From Saprospiraceae bacterium (lineage in GTDB: Bacteria; Bacteroidota; Bacteroidia; Chitinophagales; Saprospiraceae), in the NCBI GenBank assembly GCA_019638385.1, contig JAHBTW010000011.1, positions 62,001-126,000 of the forward strand: a stretch of DNA of 64,000 nt, written 5' to 3'. Position numbers and translations under genes: made by a program. Each line of letters opens with the position of its first letter. The stretch's first letter is position 1. Positions 16,177 to 26,600 of the stretch are shown here, piece after piece. The notes under the pieces were generated by a model that was given only the letters and a program-made list of their open reading frames with translations, searched no databases and was not told the origin of the DNA.

Positions 16177-19100
16177 TTACTGCAAAACCACCCGCGCCAA
16201 CCACCGGCCGCCCGTTGCATCTATGGCGTGTATCCAGATTAGCCCTCGCGCAAAGTGGGCTGTGTCTATAGGATGCAGTTCCCCGCCGGGGCCGGAAATC
16301 CTTTGCAGCAGTCGGCCTTTGTTATCTCTGACGTCCATTACCTGTATGCCGGTCGGCAACCGCACGGTGAAGAAAGCGCCTGCCGGATTGGGGAACACTG
16401 TCAGTTGGCGGGGTGCGGCAGCGGGCTGTTGCGTAGCGCTGGCAATATCAAGAAAACTAATCACGGCCACCGCATCGTCCTGATAAAGCCCATCGCCTTC
16501 GCTATAAAGGGGCGCTAGAATCTGTTCTGTGTTGTCGGCTTGTCTCCACAATTTGATTTGAAACGCTTCGCCGGGAAGCAGCCCCTGCACCAAATCCGGT
16601 TCGGTGGGGTCGTCGCCCCATGCAGTCACCGCGAAATTTATTCCATCAAATACTGCGGCGCCGCACAGCAGGCCCAGCGTATTGAAGATGCCCATTTCAT
16701 CCCCGGCTTGGAGCTGGAGGTGTTGCAAGCTGTCTGCCGGAAAAATGACGGTGCTGTTGTGACCGGTGTTGAAATTGTCATCTAAGACGAAGTGTTGCAG
16801 AGCCGGATTCGTGCTTGCCGACGTGGTATTTTCTTCATTGTCTTCAGGTGGTTGGGGGTCTAAAGGATAAAAGAAAATGCCGGCGGCGGCGGCCTTGAGC
16901 CTGTAGCCCTGCGTGGGTCGGAGTTGGCCGATGGTGTTGATGCCGAACCGCGGGATGTAGTGTTCTCCTTCATTATTTTTTACCACCTCTATCAGGGGGA
17001 GCATGCCTGCCAATGCCTGTTGGGGACTTCCCGGTTGCATCCGCAGATAGCCGATGGTTTGCCATCCTGCTGCAAAATGCATCGGGATCAGCGATGGGTC
17101 CATGCTCGTTCCGCTCAGGGTCAATACAGTATCTGCATTTGCTTTCACTTGATACCCTCTGACTAAGGACCAGTCGCCGATTTCATTAAACCCCTGGGAA
17201 GGAATGGCCGATTGACCGTCCTGATCTCTCAATAAAACAACCTGCCCGGCTATGGGTGAAAGCACCTGAAGCAAATCGGCCGGGGCGGGCAGCACGCGGC
17301 TCGAAATGAGGTTCCAGCCTTCCGAAAGGGGGATTTGAAAGGAATCGGACGCCACCGTACAGGTATAGTTGGCGCTCCATCCCGGCCCGTTAATAGAAAC
17401 ATCGGTAATAAAAGTAACAAACAAGCTGCCGGAAGAGCTGGTGATCGGGCCTGGAATGACGGCTCCGCTGAAAGTGCCCAACAGCGGAGCGGAGGTGTTA
17501 GGGCCGTCGTACACGCGCACGAAATCAAATCCTGCTTCTACCATCATTTGAGTAAAAGTAAGGGTGATGGAGGTGGCTCCGGGCGGAGCTATCAGCCAAC
17601 GGCAATTCAAGTTGTTGTCGTAGTTGCCGATGCCATCCGAAATTGTGCCGGTGCAATTAGTCAGCACAACTCCTCCTCCGGTGCACGGCTGCGGCTGCGT
17701 ACAGGTGTACCCTGCCTGCCAACCGGCGCCCGAAATGGAATCGTTGGTAGTAAAGCGCACAAGCAGGCTGCCGGAGGAGCCGGTCACCGCGTTGGGCAGC
17801 GTATTGCCGCTGAATTCGCCCAACAAGGGCGCTCCGGCATTCGTGCCGTCGTAAATGCGGACCCAATCGGCGCCTTGCTCCGTATCGAATGCCGTGAAAG
17901 ATAATGTGATGCCGGTAGCGCCGGGCGGTGAAATGAGCCAGCTACAATCCAAATCGGCTGAATAATCATCCGGGCCGCTACCGTCGGAAAAGATAGCATT
18001 GCAAGCGTTAAGAACGGCCTCGCTACAGGCTCCGGGCAGGGTGCAGTTAAAGTGGGCGCTCCATCCGGGTCGGCTGCCGCTTCCGTCGGTGATGAATTGC
18101 ACAAACAAACTGCCGGAGGCGCCGGTCAGGGCGCCTGGGTTGTTGCTGCCGCTGAATGCACCCAACAGGGGCGCTTCGGCATTTAGCCCATCATATACAT
18201 ATACAAAGTCTTCCGCTCGTGTATCGAATTCGGTGAATGTAAGTGTGACGAGTACGGCATCAGGCGGAGAAATTACCCATCTACAGTTCATGTTATCTGC
18301 ATAATTGTCCGGGCCGCTGCCATCAGAAAAGGTACTCGAACACGCCGTGAGAGTGGTCGTGCCGTTGCAGGCCGTAGGGTTGCAGAAGAGATAGTCGCGG
18401 AAGTTGTTGGCGTAGAAACTGATTCTTGCCGATTGTTCGGGCGAGAAGTAGTCACGGCAGTTGCGTCGGGAGTAGGACATGATGTTGCGGGGATCCGGCA
18501 CGAAAGGCTGCCCGTTGGCATCGGTGAGCGTACCGGTATAAACACAGGCCGTATTCACCACAAATGCATCGCAGTTTAAACCCTGAAGGCCTGGGTCGGC
18601 GGGGGTGTCGCACACGTCGTCGCCGGCAGTGGCGCAATTGCTGCCGTTGACCAACTCATTGGTGAGTACCCCGCAGTTGGCTTTTCCGTGCGTGTGGTAC
18701 AGGCCGAAGAAGTGCCCGACTTCGTGCGGCAAGGTACTGCCGTTGGTGATGCAACTGGCGGACACCATAACGAGATCGGGCCTGCCCGACGACCAAGGGA
18801 AATAGGCATATCCGCACAACCCGCCGCCGGTACTCGAAGTAAGGCTACCGGGCACATAAATGTTGAGGCTGCCGTAAATGCCCTGTTGGCTGTGCAAGGC
18901 CGATTCTTGCGAGGCACTTAAGTTGAAAAAAGTGTTGCTATGAATGATATTTGGGGGCAGGCACTCTACAAAATGCAGGTTGGCGCCGGCATAATAAGTG
19001 TTGAGAAGGCCGAGCGCCGTTTCCCACTGGGTCAGGGTTATTCCGCCGGTTCCATCGGTCCGCCGAATGATGTGAACCTGAATGGGAATGATGTCCATGG

Positions 19101-19359
19101 TTAGGTGCGATTTGGTCAAAAAATCCTGAGTATAGGTTTGTACGGCTCCCCGAAGGCTGCTCATCATAGCGATGGCTTCGGGGGGCGCTATGGCGCCGCA
19201 GTCCTCTACCAGGCTTGGCGGGAGCGTATCCAAAACCGGCTTTACAAAGGTTGCTGGATGGAGAGCGGCAGAACGGCTCAAAAAAGAGCCTCCTGAGAAG
19301 AGGAAGGTTGCCAGCGGCAGGATGAAAACGAGTACAAGGCTTTGAGTCCGGGTCTTCAT
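16177..19359 (-). CDS. Secreted M43-type metalloprotease with CUB domains and T9SS sorting tail
   Basis: A 1060-residue exported protein. After the signal peptide, the catalytic domain (about 90-330) has the zinc site HEVGHFFGLYH (H212, E213, H216, H222) and a Met-turn NIMSYS, as in pappalysin/ulilysin proteases of family M43. Three CUB-like domains follow (about 335-660), each with a SDGSG...Y...C.W.I.PP pattern and RPGWSAHF-like ends. Then come two domains with GWN.IS or GWQTIGY segments, and a type A T9SS sorting domain at the C-terminus (LTVFPNPAGAFFTVRLP). It should pass the outer membrane through the T9SS and act on extracellular protein. Full length for such modular proteases. Confidence 0.93.
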   Translation of the reverse strand: MKTRTQSLVLVFILPLATFLFSGGSFLSRSAALHPATFVKPVLDTLPPSLVEDCGAIAPPEAIAMMSSLRGAVQTYTQDFLTKSHLTMDIIPIQVHIIRRTDGTGGITLTQWETALGLLNTYYAGANLHFVECLPPNIIHSNTFFNLSASQESALHSQQGIYGSLNIYVPGSLTSSTGGGLCGYAYFPWSSGRPDLVMVSASCITNGSTLPHEVGHFFGLYHTHGKANCGVLTNELVNGSNCATAGDDVCDTPADPGLQGLNCDAFVVNTACVYTGTLTDANGQPFVPDPRNIMSYSRRNCRDYFSPEQSARISFYANNFRDYLFCNPTACNGTTTLTACSSTFSDGSGPDNYADNMNCRWVISPPDAVLVTLTFTEFDTRAEDFVYVYDGLNAEAPLLGAFSGSNNPGALTGASGSLFVQFITDGSGSRPGWSAHFNCTLPGACSEAVLNACNAIFSDGSGPDDYSADLDCSWLISPPGATGITLSFTAFDTEQGADWVRIYDGTNAGAPLLGEFSGNTLPNAVTGSSGSLLVRFTTNDSISGAGWQAGYTCTQPQPCTGGGVVLTNCTGTISDGIGNYDNNLNCRWLIAPPGATSITLTFTQMMVEAGFDFVRVYDGPNTSAPLLGTFSGAVIPGPITSSSGSLFVTFITDVSINGPGWSANYTCTVASDSFQIPLSEGWNLISSRVLPAPADLLQVLSPIAGQVVLLRDQDGQSAIPSQGFNEIGDWSLVRGYQVKANADTVLTLSGTSMDPSLIPMHFAAGWQTIGYLRMQPGSPQQALAGMLPLIEVVKNNEGEHYIPRFGINTIGQLRPTQGYRLKAAAAGIFFYPLDPQPPEDNEENTTSASTNPALQHFVLDDNFNTGHNSTVIFPADSLQHLQLQAGDEMGIFNTLGLLCGAAVFDGINFAVTAWGDDPTEPDLVQGLLPGEAFQIKLWRQADNTEQILAPLYSEGDGLYQDDAVAVISFLDIASATQQPAAAPRQLTVFPNPAGAFFTVRLPTGIQVMDVRDNKGRLLQRISGPGGELHPIDTAHFARGLIWIHAIDATGGRWLARVVLQ

Positions 19360-19661
19360 GGCATTTCAATTTATGGATGAGTAGCGCATTGCGCGATAAA
19401 GATAAAAGTGAACAAGGTTTGCGGTGTGTTTTTGGCAGGCTTTGTAGGCCGGAAGGCAAAAATAAACGGCTCCCCGGTGTAATGGGAAGCCGTTTGAAAA
19501 ATTTAGCGCTAATTATTTTAGCATCGGGAACCAAAGGAGATTAGTTCCCTCAATAAAGAGGAGGTGACTGCTTACGGGGGTTTTTACCGTTGCGTCCGTC
19601 CCGGTTGAAAAAAAAATAAGGTTTTAGTGGGTTGTACAAGAGAGTGAAACCGTAATTTTGC
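19360..19661. other. Intergenic region with promoter of the protease gene
   Basis: About 300 bases between the protease start and the small hypothetical gene, both on the minus strand. Apart from the terminator hairpin at 19464-19495, I see no ORF or repeat. The protease promoter must lie within 19360-19460. Confidence 0.6.
19464..19495 (-). terminator. Rho-independent terminator of the small gene at 19662
   Basis: On the minus strand AAACGGCTTCCC pairs with GGGGAGCCGTTT across an 8-base loop (one mismatch), followed by ATTTTTG. It lies 167 bases after that gene's stop and before the protease promoter. Confidence 0.65.
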
Positions 19662-19895
19662 TTATTGATTTTCCAAAAAATCTGCGAGGGAGTCTATTTC
19701 CGTCCAGTGTATGATAGCGGTACCGATAAGCATACCGGAGCCGTTTTTTTTGAGTTGTACTTTGAGCATACCGCCGCTTTTTGTAGTGTCCGGTTGGCGG
19801 GAAGGGTCTTCGCCTATTTGAATGCTGCCATCAACGTCATCAACGATAATGTATTTGGCAGCTAATTCCAGAGCGTCCATGTCAATCAGGTTCAT
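19662..19895 (-). CDS. Small hypothetical protein (77 aa)
   Basis: A 77-residue protein beginning MNLIDMDALELAAKYIIVDD and ending DWxEIDSLADFLENQ-like (HWTEIDSLADFLE). It is soluble, acidic, and has no signal peptide or known motif. I chose ATG 19895; the frame is open to 19979 but the extra residues look non-coding. It is a single gene, divergent from the helical protein at 20046, with a terminator at 19464-19495. I do not recognise the family. Confidence 0.5.
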   Translation of the reverse strand: MNLIDMDALELAAKYIIVDDVDGSIQIGEDPSRQPDTTKSGGMLKVQLKKNGSGMLIGTAIIHWTEIDSLADFLENQ

Positions 19896-20045
19896 AGCTT
19901 TGTTTGTGTTTGTTGTTTCAAAGGTACAGCCGCCGGGAGGGTGATGCAAACCATCTTTCTTGTGAATATTAGGTTTCAAAAACGACTAAATTTAATTTAA
20001 TTGATTGATTTACAGTGGTTTATTGTTAATTAAAATTTAAAAAAA

Positions 20046-21512
20046 ATGACCAAATCAGACGACTTACACCAGTTAATTCACAAAATGGATCGGGGGGAGA
20101 AACGGCAATTTCGTTTGTTTGCGCAATTACAGGGTAATGGGCGAAAAGACCTGAACCACTTGGAGTTGTTTGAGATCATAGCGAAGCAGGAAGCGTATAA
20201 TAAGGAGGAAGTGGTAAAAAGATTGAGCAACCCGGTTTTTGCCAAAAACCTCCCTAACGGAAAAAACCACTTGTACGGGCTTATCATAGAATTTCTCCGG
20301 TATTATCATTCAGGTGGAAACCTTCATTTCCGCATTCGGGAAATGTGGATTGACATACATGTGCTCTCTGGGAAAGGTTTGAAAAAACAGGCAGAAAAAA
20401 AACTCGACAAAGCATTGCAATTAGCTAAAGATCATAGCTTGTTCACGGCTTATGTGGATTTTTCCCGGCTCAAACGAAAGATGGCGCGCAATTTTCATCA
20501 CGACAAAAAGCAGGATGTCGTGCTGAAAGGTCTTTCAGAAGAGGCCCGGTTGCAATACAGTAAATTGGGCGCACACTTAGACATCCTTGATTTGTATGAA
20601 AAGGTTTTTCTCGCCGCCCGGGATCAAAAATTCGATAATGAAGAGTGGGAGGCAACCATTAGAGTATATCGAAACAAATTAGAAGCTTTGGATACGAAAG
20701 GGCAGTCTTTGGAAGATGTCCTTTTCTATTTTACACCTTTAATGAGCTATTACAACCGGAAGCAGAAATATCATTCTTCTTTGGAGATTTATGAAGGCGC
20801 TCTGAAGGTTTTGGAAAAAGACCCAAGCATCATAAAAGAGGACGCAAGCAGGTTCGTTATATTCCTGAACAACTATTTTAACGTCTGTATCTTTTTGAAA
20901 GATGTTGACAGAATGAAAGATATTATTGCAAGAATGGAGCGTCTAAAGCCGATGACCTTGGAGGATAAAGCAGCATTTCCGGCTTATGTGCTTTACGCCC
21001 GCCTTAACATGCTGGTCATTGCAGAAAAATACGATCAGGTCATTCCTTTAGCGCCTGAATTGGAACGGGTATTTTTGTCGTCGGCTCCTACAACCAAGAG
21101 CCGCCGTTGGGCAGTTTGTACCAATACAGGAACGGCATTTATGTTGGCCGGCGATTATGAGGGCGCCCTGTTTTGGTTCAACGTGCCGGCACAGGATCCG
21201 GAACCGGCATTCCTGCCGATCGTACAATATGTGACACGGATGTGTTTGTTGATTTGCCACAAGGCAATGAAAAATGACGATTTATTGGAATCTTTAGAGC
21301 GTAGCCTTGCCCGGTTTATCAGGAAGCAACCCGAACAACTGAAGGAAACCATGAAAAAGCCGTTTCGGGCACTGCAAGAATACCTTTATGCGAAAGATAA
21401 GGAACGGCGCGTTTCCGCATTGGAGAAGCTTATTACGACGACGACCCATGAGCCGGCCATGTCGGCGCTGACGCTATGGGCTACTAAAAGATTGAGCAGC
21501 CCCGTCCCATAA
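20046..21512 (+). CDS. Helical TPR-like protein of unknown function
   Basis: A 488-residue soluble protein, nearly all alpha-helical and rich in Lys, Glu and Leu. It has no signal peptide. Pairs of amphipathic helices such as KKQAEKKLDKALQLAKDHSLF, YHSSLEIYEGALKVLEKD and AGDYEGALFWFNVPAQDP look like tetratricopeptide repeats. The N-terminus (LHQLIHKMDRGEKRQFRLFAQ) is the most distinctive segment. The likely role is protein binding, but no partner is indicated. It is a single gene with an AT-rich leader and a weak terminator after it. Confidence 0.7.
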   Translation: MTKSDDLHQLIHKMDRGEKRQFRLFAQLQGNGRKDLNHLELFEIIAKQEAYNKEEVVKRLSNPVFAKNLPNGKNHLYGLIIEFLRYYHSGGNLHFRIREMWIDIHVLSGKGLKKQAEKKLDKALQLAKDHSLFTAYVDFSRLKRKMARNFHHDKKQDVVLKGLSEEARLQYSKLGAHLDILDLYEKVFLAARDQKFDNEEWEATIRVYRNKLEALDTKGQSLEDVLFYFTPLMSYYNRKQKYHSSLEIYEGALKVLEKDPSIIKEDASRFVIFLNNYFNVCIFLKDVDRMKDIIARMERLKPMTLEDKAAFPAYVLYARLNMLVIAEKYDQVIPLAPELERVFLSSAPTTKSRRWAVCTNTGTAFMLAGDYEGALFWFNVPAQDPEPAFLPIVQYVTRMCLLICHKAMKNDDLLESLERSLARFIRKQPEQLKETMKKPFRALQEYLYAKDKERRVSALEKLITTTTHEPAMSALTLWATKRLSSPVP

Positions 21513-21518
21513 AAACAT

Positions 21519-21538
21519 CCCGGCATGTCGGGCTTTTA
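21519..21538 (+). terminator. Weak terminator hairpin after the helical protein gene
   Basis: CCCGGCATGTCGGGCTTTT forms a short CCCG/CGGG stem followed by a brief T run, 6 bases after the stop codon. Confidence 0.45.
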
Positions 21539-21541
21539 TAC

Positions 21542-21549
21542 TACTTTTG
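21542..21549 (+). promoter_or_regulatory. -7 promoter element of speA
   Basis: TACTTTTG matches TAnnTTTG and lies 45 bases before the GTG start. Transcription from it would begin after the TTG at 21547, which argues against that longer start. No clear -33 element is seen. Confidence 0.5.
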
Positions 21550-21594
21550 CCGCCGCTTACATCTTGGTTTCACACAACTCAATCATTCCGGGCA

Positions 21595-22992
21595 GTGACC
21601 AATAAATACTTCGATCTCATTGATCAAACCTTTTACTTCCCACAGGAAGGCTTCGACCTCGAAGACGGGTACCTCACCTTCAATGATGTTCCAATCATAC
21701 ACCTCATTCGCAAATACGGTACACCGCTCAAGCTGACTTATTTGCCCAAAATCGGACTGCAGGTCAAAAAAGCGCGCAACCTCTTTACCCGCGCTATGAA
21801 GTCGTTGAGCTACGGGGGCGATTATTTTTATTGCTATTGCACCAAAAGTAACCACTTCAGCTATGTGCTCAACGAGGTGCTGCGCCACGACGTACACATA
21901 GAAACCTCCTCCGAATTCGACATTGATCTCCTGCGCCGCCTTTATGCCAAAGAACGCGTCACCAAGGAGACCCTCGTGGTGTGCAACGGCTTCAAACCCG
22001 AAGCCTACATGGGCAAAATCACGGGCCTCATGAACGATGGGTTCACCAACGTGATACCCGTGGTGGATCACCCACAGGAGGTAGATTTTTATGAAAAACA
22101 TGTGAAAGGGGTATGCAATATCGGCATCCGGGTAGCTACGGAGGAAGAACCCAATTTTGAATTTTATACCTCCCGTCTCGGTATTCGCCATGCAGAAGTG
22201 GTTAAGTTTTACCGGGAACGATTGGAAAACAACCCCAAGTTTAAACTGCGATTGCTTCACTTTTTCGTAGATACCGGCATCCGGGATACGCTATATTACT
22301 GGGGTGAACTGAAAAAAGCCATCCGTCTCTACTGCGAACTCAAGCCGCTGTCCGAAGACCTGCACGCCATCAACATCGGCGGCGGCATGCCCATCCGGAA
22401 TTCGCTCGGCTTTGAGTTCGACTACAAATACATGATCAAAGAAATCGTGCGCCTCATTTCAGAGGAGTGCGAGGAAGCCGGCGTGCCCGAACCCGATATA
22501 TTTACCGAGTTCGGCAAATACACCGTCGGCGAAAGTGGCGCTGTTATCTTCTCCGTGTTGGCTCAAAAACAGCAAAATGACGCCGAAATGTGGTACATGA
22601 TTGACAACTCGCTCATGACCACCCTCCCCGACGCATGGGGCATCGGCGAACGATTTATCCTGCTACCCATCAATAAATGGCACAACGACTATCGCCGGGT
22701 CAACATCGGCGGCCTGAGCTGCGACAACTCCGACTACTACAACTCGGAAGTGCATCAAAGCCAGGTATATCTGCCCACTTTCCGCCCCGAAACGGAGGAG
22801 CCGCTCTATCTCGGCTTTTTCCACACCGGCGCATACCAAGACTCCATCAGCGGTTACGGCGGCATCAAACACTGCCTCATCCCCTCGCCCAAACATGTAT
22901 TGCTGTACAAAGACAGTCAAGGCAATCTGGTGGACGAACTCTACCAGCCCGAACAAAGTGCAGATGAAATGCTGCGGATATTAGGATATTAA
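21595..22992 (+). CDS. speA: Biosynthetic arginine decarboxylase
   Basis: A 465-residue PLP enzyme of the fold-III decarboxylase group, shorter than E. coli SpeA as is usual in Bacteroidetes. It begins with NKYFDLIDQTFYFPQEGF, which is typical of the family. The barrel shows YGTPLKLTYLPK and the likely PLP lysine in YCYCTKSNHFSYV; HAINIGGGMPIRNSLGFEFDY is the glycine-rich phosphate site. It turns arginine into agmatine. GTG at 21595 is chosen because the -7 element lies just upstream. The next enzyme of the pathway, agmatine deiminase, is at 42080-43108. Confidence 0.9.
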   Translation: MTNKYFDLIDQTFYFPQEGFDLEDGYLTFNDVPIIHLIRKYGTPLKLTYLPKIGLQVKKARNLFTRAMKSLSYGGDYFYCYCTKSNHFSYVLNEVLRHDVHIETSSEFDIDLLRRLYAKERVTKETLVVCNGFKPEAYMGKITGLMNDGFTNVIPVVDHPQEVDFYEKHVKGVCNIGIRVATEEEPNFEFYTSRLGIRHAEVVKFYRERLENNPKFKLRLLHFFVDTGIRDTLYYWGELKKAIRLYCELKPLSEDLHAINIGGGMPIRNSLGFEFDYKYMIKEIVRLISEECEEAGVPEPDIFTEFGKYTVGESGAVIFSVLAQKQQNDAEMWYMIDNSLMTTLPDAWGIGERFILLPINKWHNDYRRVNIGGLSCDNSDYYNSEVHQSQVYLPTFRPETEEPLYLGFFHTGAYQDSISGYGGIKHCLIPSPKHVLLYKDSQGNLVDELYQPEQSADEMLRILGY

Positions 22993-22996
22993 AAAA

Positions 22997-23036
22997 AGAG
23001 GTCCGCTCAGCAAAGTCTAAGCGGCCCTCCTTTTTT
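22997..23036. terminator. Bidirectional terminator between speA and the small secreted protein gene
   Basis: GAGGTCCGCT pairs with AGCGGCCCTC (one mismatch) around a 12-base loop. An A run precedes it and a T run follows it, so it works for both convergent genes. Confidence 0.8.
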
Positions 23037-23055
23037 ACTTTTTACTTTAACCTTT

Positions 23056-23460
23056 CTAATGCTCTCCCCGGCAAATGCCCACTATGGTATGAAAGGTATC
23101 GTGCAGTGCCGTAAGTTGCTGTGTCACCGCAGCATCGTCGGCGCCCTTGCGAATGGCCGCATCTAATTTTTTACTGCCGGTTTTCAATGCTTTCACGGCC
23201 TTTGCCATTCCCGGCTTGTTGAATTCAGCCGGTATTTCCGACTTGGCTACCGTTATGGCCTTTTGGTACATTTCGGCTGAGCGCTGCCGGATCGGCTTCA
23301 AATTACCATCTTCCATCGGGTGGAAGGTTTGCGACATCACGCCGTGAAAAGTATTCAACTCGGTCCATTTGTCCATGATAGACTGTGCGCCGGCATCCGG
23401 CATGCTTCCCGCCAATAGGCTCAAAACCAGTGTAATGACGGAAATAATTACAATTCTCAT
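23056..23460 (-). CDS. Small secreted helical protein, cytochrome c'-like fold without heme site
   Basis: A 134-residue protein with a clear signal peptide (VIISVITLVLSLLAGSMPDAGA) and four predicted helices. MSQTFHPMEDGNLKPIRQRSAEMYQKA and LTALHDTFHTIVGICRGEH resemble the helices of cytochrome c556/c' proteins, but the CxxCH heme motif is missing: the end reads HTIVGICRGEH. The two histidines in HDTFH and a single cysteine could bind metal. The function is unknown. It is a single gene with an inverted repeat upstream (23509-23534). Confidence 0.55.
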   Translation of the reverse strand: MRIVIISVITLVLSLLAGSMPDAGAQSIMDKWTELNTFHGVMSQTFHPMEDGNLKPIRQRSAEMYQKAITVAKSEIPAEFNKPGMAKAVKALKTGSKKLDAAIRKGADDAAVTQQLTALHDTFHTIVGICRGEH

Positions 23461-23508
23461 GTTTTTTAGTTATTTGGTTCTGTGCAAAATTACAGGAAGC
23501 CAATCCTT

Positions 23509-23534
23509 GTTTCGATGAGTTTTGTCATCGAAAC
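23509..23534. promoter_or_regulatory. Perfect 10-bp inverted repeat upstream of the small secreted protein
   Basis: GTTTCGATGA and TCATCGAAAC are separated by 6 bases. It lies 48 bases before the start at 23460 and directly next to the secDF terminator hairpin. It may be an operator, or part of the transcript end of secDF. Confidence 0.45.
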
Positions 23535-23536
23535 TC

Positions 23537-23573
23537 AGAAGCCCCTCCTGCGCTAATGGCAAGAGGGGCTTCT
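23537..23573 (-). terminator. Terminator hairpin of secDF
   Basis: A perfect 11-bp stem (AGAAGCCCCTC with GAGGGGCTTCT) lies 28 bases after the secDF stop on the minus strand. The T-tail is poor, but the stem is strong. Confidence 0.65.
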
Positions 23574-23600
23574 GTTCATCTGAATGGGTAATGAAAACCC

Positions 23601-26600
23601 TTATTTGACCTTCGCCGCAGCTTTGGAGAAGCTCGTTTTCTTTTCGCCTTCCACTTCTTTCGCTTTGAGTTCGGGCGAGAGGTCGTGTACCAATGCCGAT
23701 GCGATGAAGATGGAAGAGTAAGTACCTGCAATGATACCGATGATGAGCGCAAAGGCAAAACCCTTGATGCTCGCTCCACCGAAAAGGAACAACACCAACA
23801 CCGTAATAAGCGTGGTGAATGAAGTGAGCAGGGTACGGCTCAGGGTGCTGTTGATGGCCATGTTGAGGACTTCCGATTTGGACTTTTTGGTGTAAAGCCC
23901 CATGAATTCCCGGATGCGGTCAAACACAATCACCGTATCGTTGACCGAATAACCGATGACTGTAAGCACCGCCGCCACAAATGCCTGATCCACTTCGAGT
24001 GTGAAGGGCACCAAGCCGTGCAACAGCGAGTACAAGCCCAGCACCATGATGACGTCGTGGAGCAGCGCCGCCACGGCGCCCATACTGAACTGCCACTTGG
24101 AGAATCGAATCAACAAATAAAGGAAAATGGCCAACAAACCGAATATACCGGCAAAAAACGCACTTCGCTTGATGTCGTCGGCAATGTTGGAAGCTACTTT
24201 TGAGGAAGAAGTGACATGCGTGCCGAGTCCGTCGGTTTGTTTAAACTGTTCAAACACAATATCCGATTTTACCGCAGCCTGAACGCCTTCATGGAGCTTG
24301 GCCATAGCGCGATCGGCGGCATCCTCCTCCTGGTCATCTACCAAATAGGAAGTCACAATGTTGAAGGTGTTTTCCGTGTCAACGGCTTTCACTACGGTAG
24401 ATGCATCCACGAAGGAAGCGTCCAACGCGCGGCGCAGGGTTTCTGCATCCACGGACTGCGATTTTTCGAATGTGACATTGTAAGAGAAACCCCCTGTAAA
24501 GTCAACGCCCATGTCGAAGCCGCGAATCATGAAAGACGCAATACCGAATACGGTGAGGGCGCCGGAAATGAAGTATCCGATCTTGCGCTTGCCCATCCAG
24601 TCAATGTTGATATTGGCGAGGGGGTTTTCCGAAAGTTTATTCCAGAAGGCAATGTTGCCGCCCCGGCGCGTCCACCATTCAATGATGACGCGACCCACCA
24701 ATACAGCGGTGAACACCGAGCAAAGCACCCCTACAATCAACACCACCCCGAACCCTTTAATGGGGCCGATACCGAAATAGGTCAAAATAGAGGCTACCAA
24801 TATAGTGGTGACGTTGGCGTCTATAATGGCCGAGTAGGAGTTCTTAAAACCGTCGGCGATAGCAGTAAGCAACGCCTTGCCCGCTCGAAGCTCTTCCCGG
24901 ATACGCTCAAAGATGATCACGTTGGAGTCCACGGCCATACCCATCGTGAGTACGATACCGGCGATACCGGGCAGGGTGAGTACGGTGCCGAGCGATGCCA
25001 GCGATCCGAAGATGAAGAACAGGTTGGTAAACAATCCGAGAATAGCTACCACGCCGCCGCCCATATAATAAACGACCATGAATAGAACCACCAGCAGGAA
25101 GCCGATTACCAAAGAGCGGATACTCTTATCAATGTTTTCCTGTCCAAGAGAGGGGCCTACAAGCGATTCCTGAAGGATGCGGGTTTCCGCAGGGAGCTTA
25201 CCCACTTGCAGTATGTTAGCTAAGTCTTTGGCTTCTTCCAAAGAAAAGGAGCCGGTAATCTGAGAGTCTCCCGAAGTAATAGGATTGATAACGCGTGGCG
25301 CGGATACAACTTCGCCATCGAGCAGGATGGCGATTTCGCGGTTGTTGTCTTGTGCAGCTTTGGTGGTCATATCGCCCCACTTGCGGGCGCCGTCGGGGTT
25401 CATTTTCAGCGAAACAGCGATGTTTTGATTTTGATCGGGATTGGCCGATGCATCTATCACAGATTCGCCGGTCAACGGAGCGACATCGCTGCCGCGTTCT
25501 TTCCTGATCGCGTACAATTCGTAGTCAGTGCCTACCTTGTTCGTTTCGATATTCTTTATCGGGTCTTTTGCCCAGTAGAATGCGATATCAGAGGGGAATA
25601 AACCTTTGATGTCGGGCCGATTGAGCAGCGAATCCACACGGATGCGTTGGTTTTTCTTAGCGGTACCCATCGGAGCCAGGCCCAGTGAGCCGGAGCTGTT
25701 GGGGGTGAATACATCAAACAAAGGTCCGCCTGTGACCGGAGAATAAATGGTGTCCAACTGCACGATGGTATCGCCCTCGGAGGTGTACAGAGGCGCGAGG
25801 GTGTCAATCCGCAATATTTGCTGCGTCAAATCCTGGCCTTCCAAGGTTTGGGCCAGCCGCTCATTCGCAGATGAAAAAGCTTCCATGATGCCGGGATCGC
25901 TGACGCGGTAAACGTTCCAGAACTCCAACTTGGCGGCGGCTTGCATGAGTCTGCGGGCGCGTTCCGGGTTGTCAATACCGGGAAGTTCCACTACGATAAG
26001 ATCGCGGGAAGCATCAAGCGAAACGTTGGGTTGTACCACACCGAGTTTGTCAATACGTTCTTTGAGGCGCTTGAAGGTGAGGTCCACCGTCTCATCGGCG
26101 CGCGCTCTGATGGTGCGCACGACTTCGCCGTCGTCGGAGCCGAAATTAAGCCCCAGGGCCTCGTTGCGGGCGAAGATGGGCGCCAGCGGCTTGCCGTTGC
26201 CGATCTGACGGAAGTTGTCGGCAAACAACGTGATGAAGTCAGACTGAGAACTTTTCTGGTCTTCCACAGCGGCATCCAGCGCTTTGACGAAATCGGGGTC
26301 GCTGCTGTTGTTGGCCAGGGCTTTGACAAATTCCTTCAGGTCAACTTGAAGCAACACGCTCATGCCGCCTTTGAGGTCCAATCCGAGGGCAATTTGCTGC
26401 CGCTTGAGGTCTTGGTAGGTGTAAGACTTCAAGAGGGGCACCTTGAAAACGGTTTCTGATGACAGGGAATCGAGATAAGCGGTCCGCTTTTCTTTGAAAA
26501 CAAAATTCTTTTGCTCTTCCGGTACGGCGGATGCCGCAGCCGACGCATACGCATCAGCACTTTTTTCTACCCGGCGGGTCGGAATGACCAATAAGAATTG

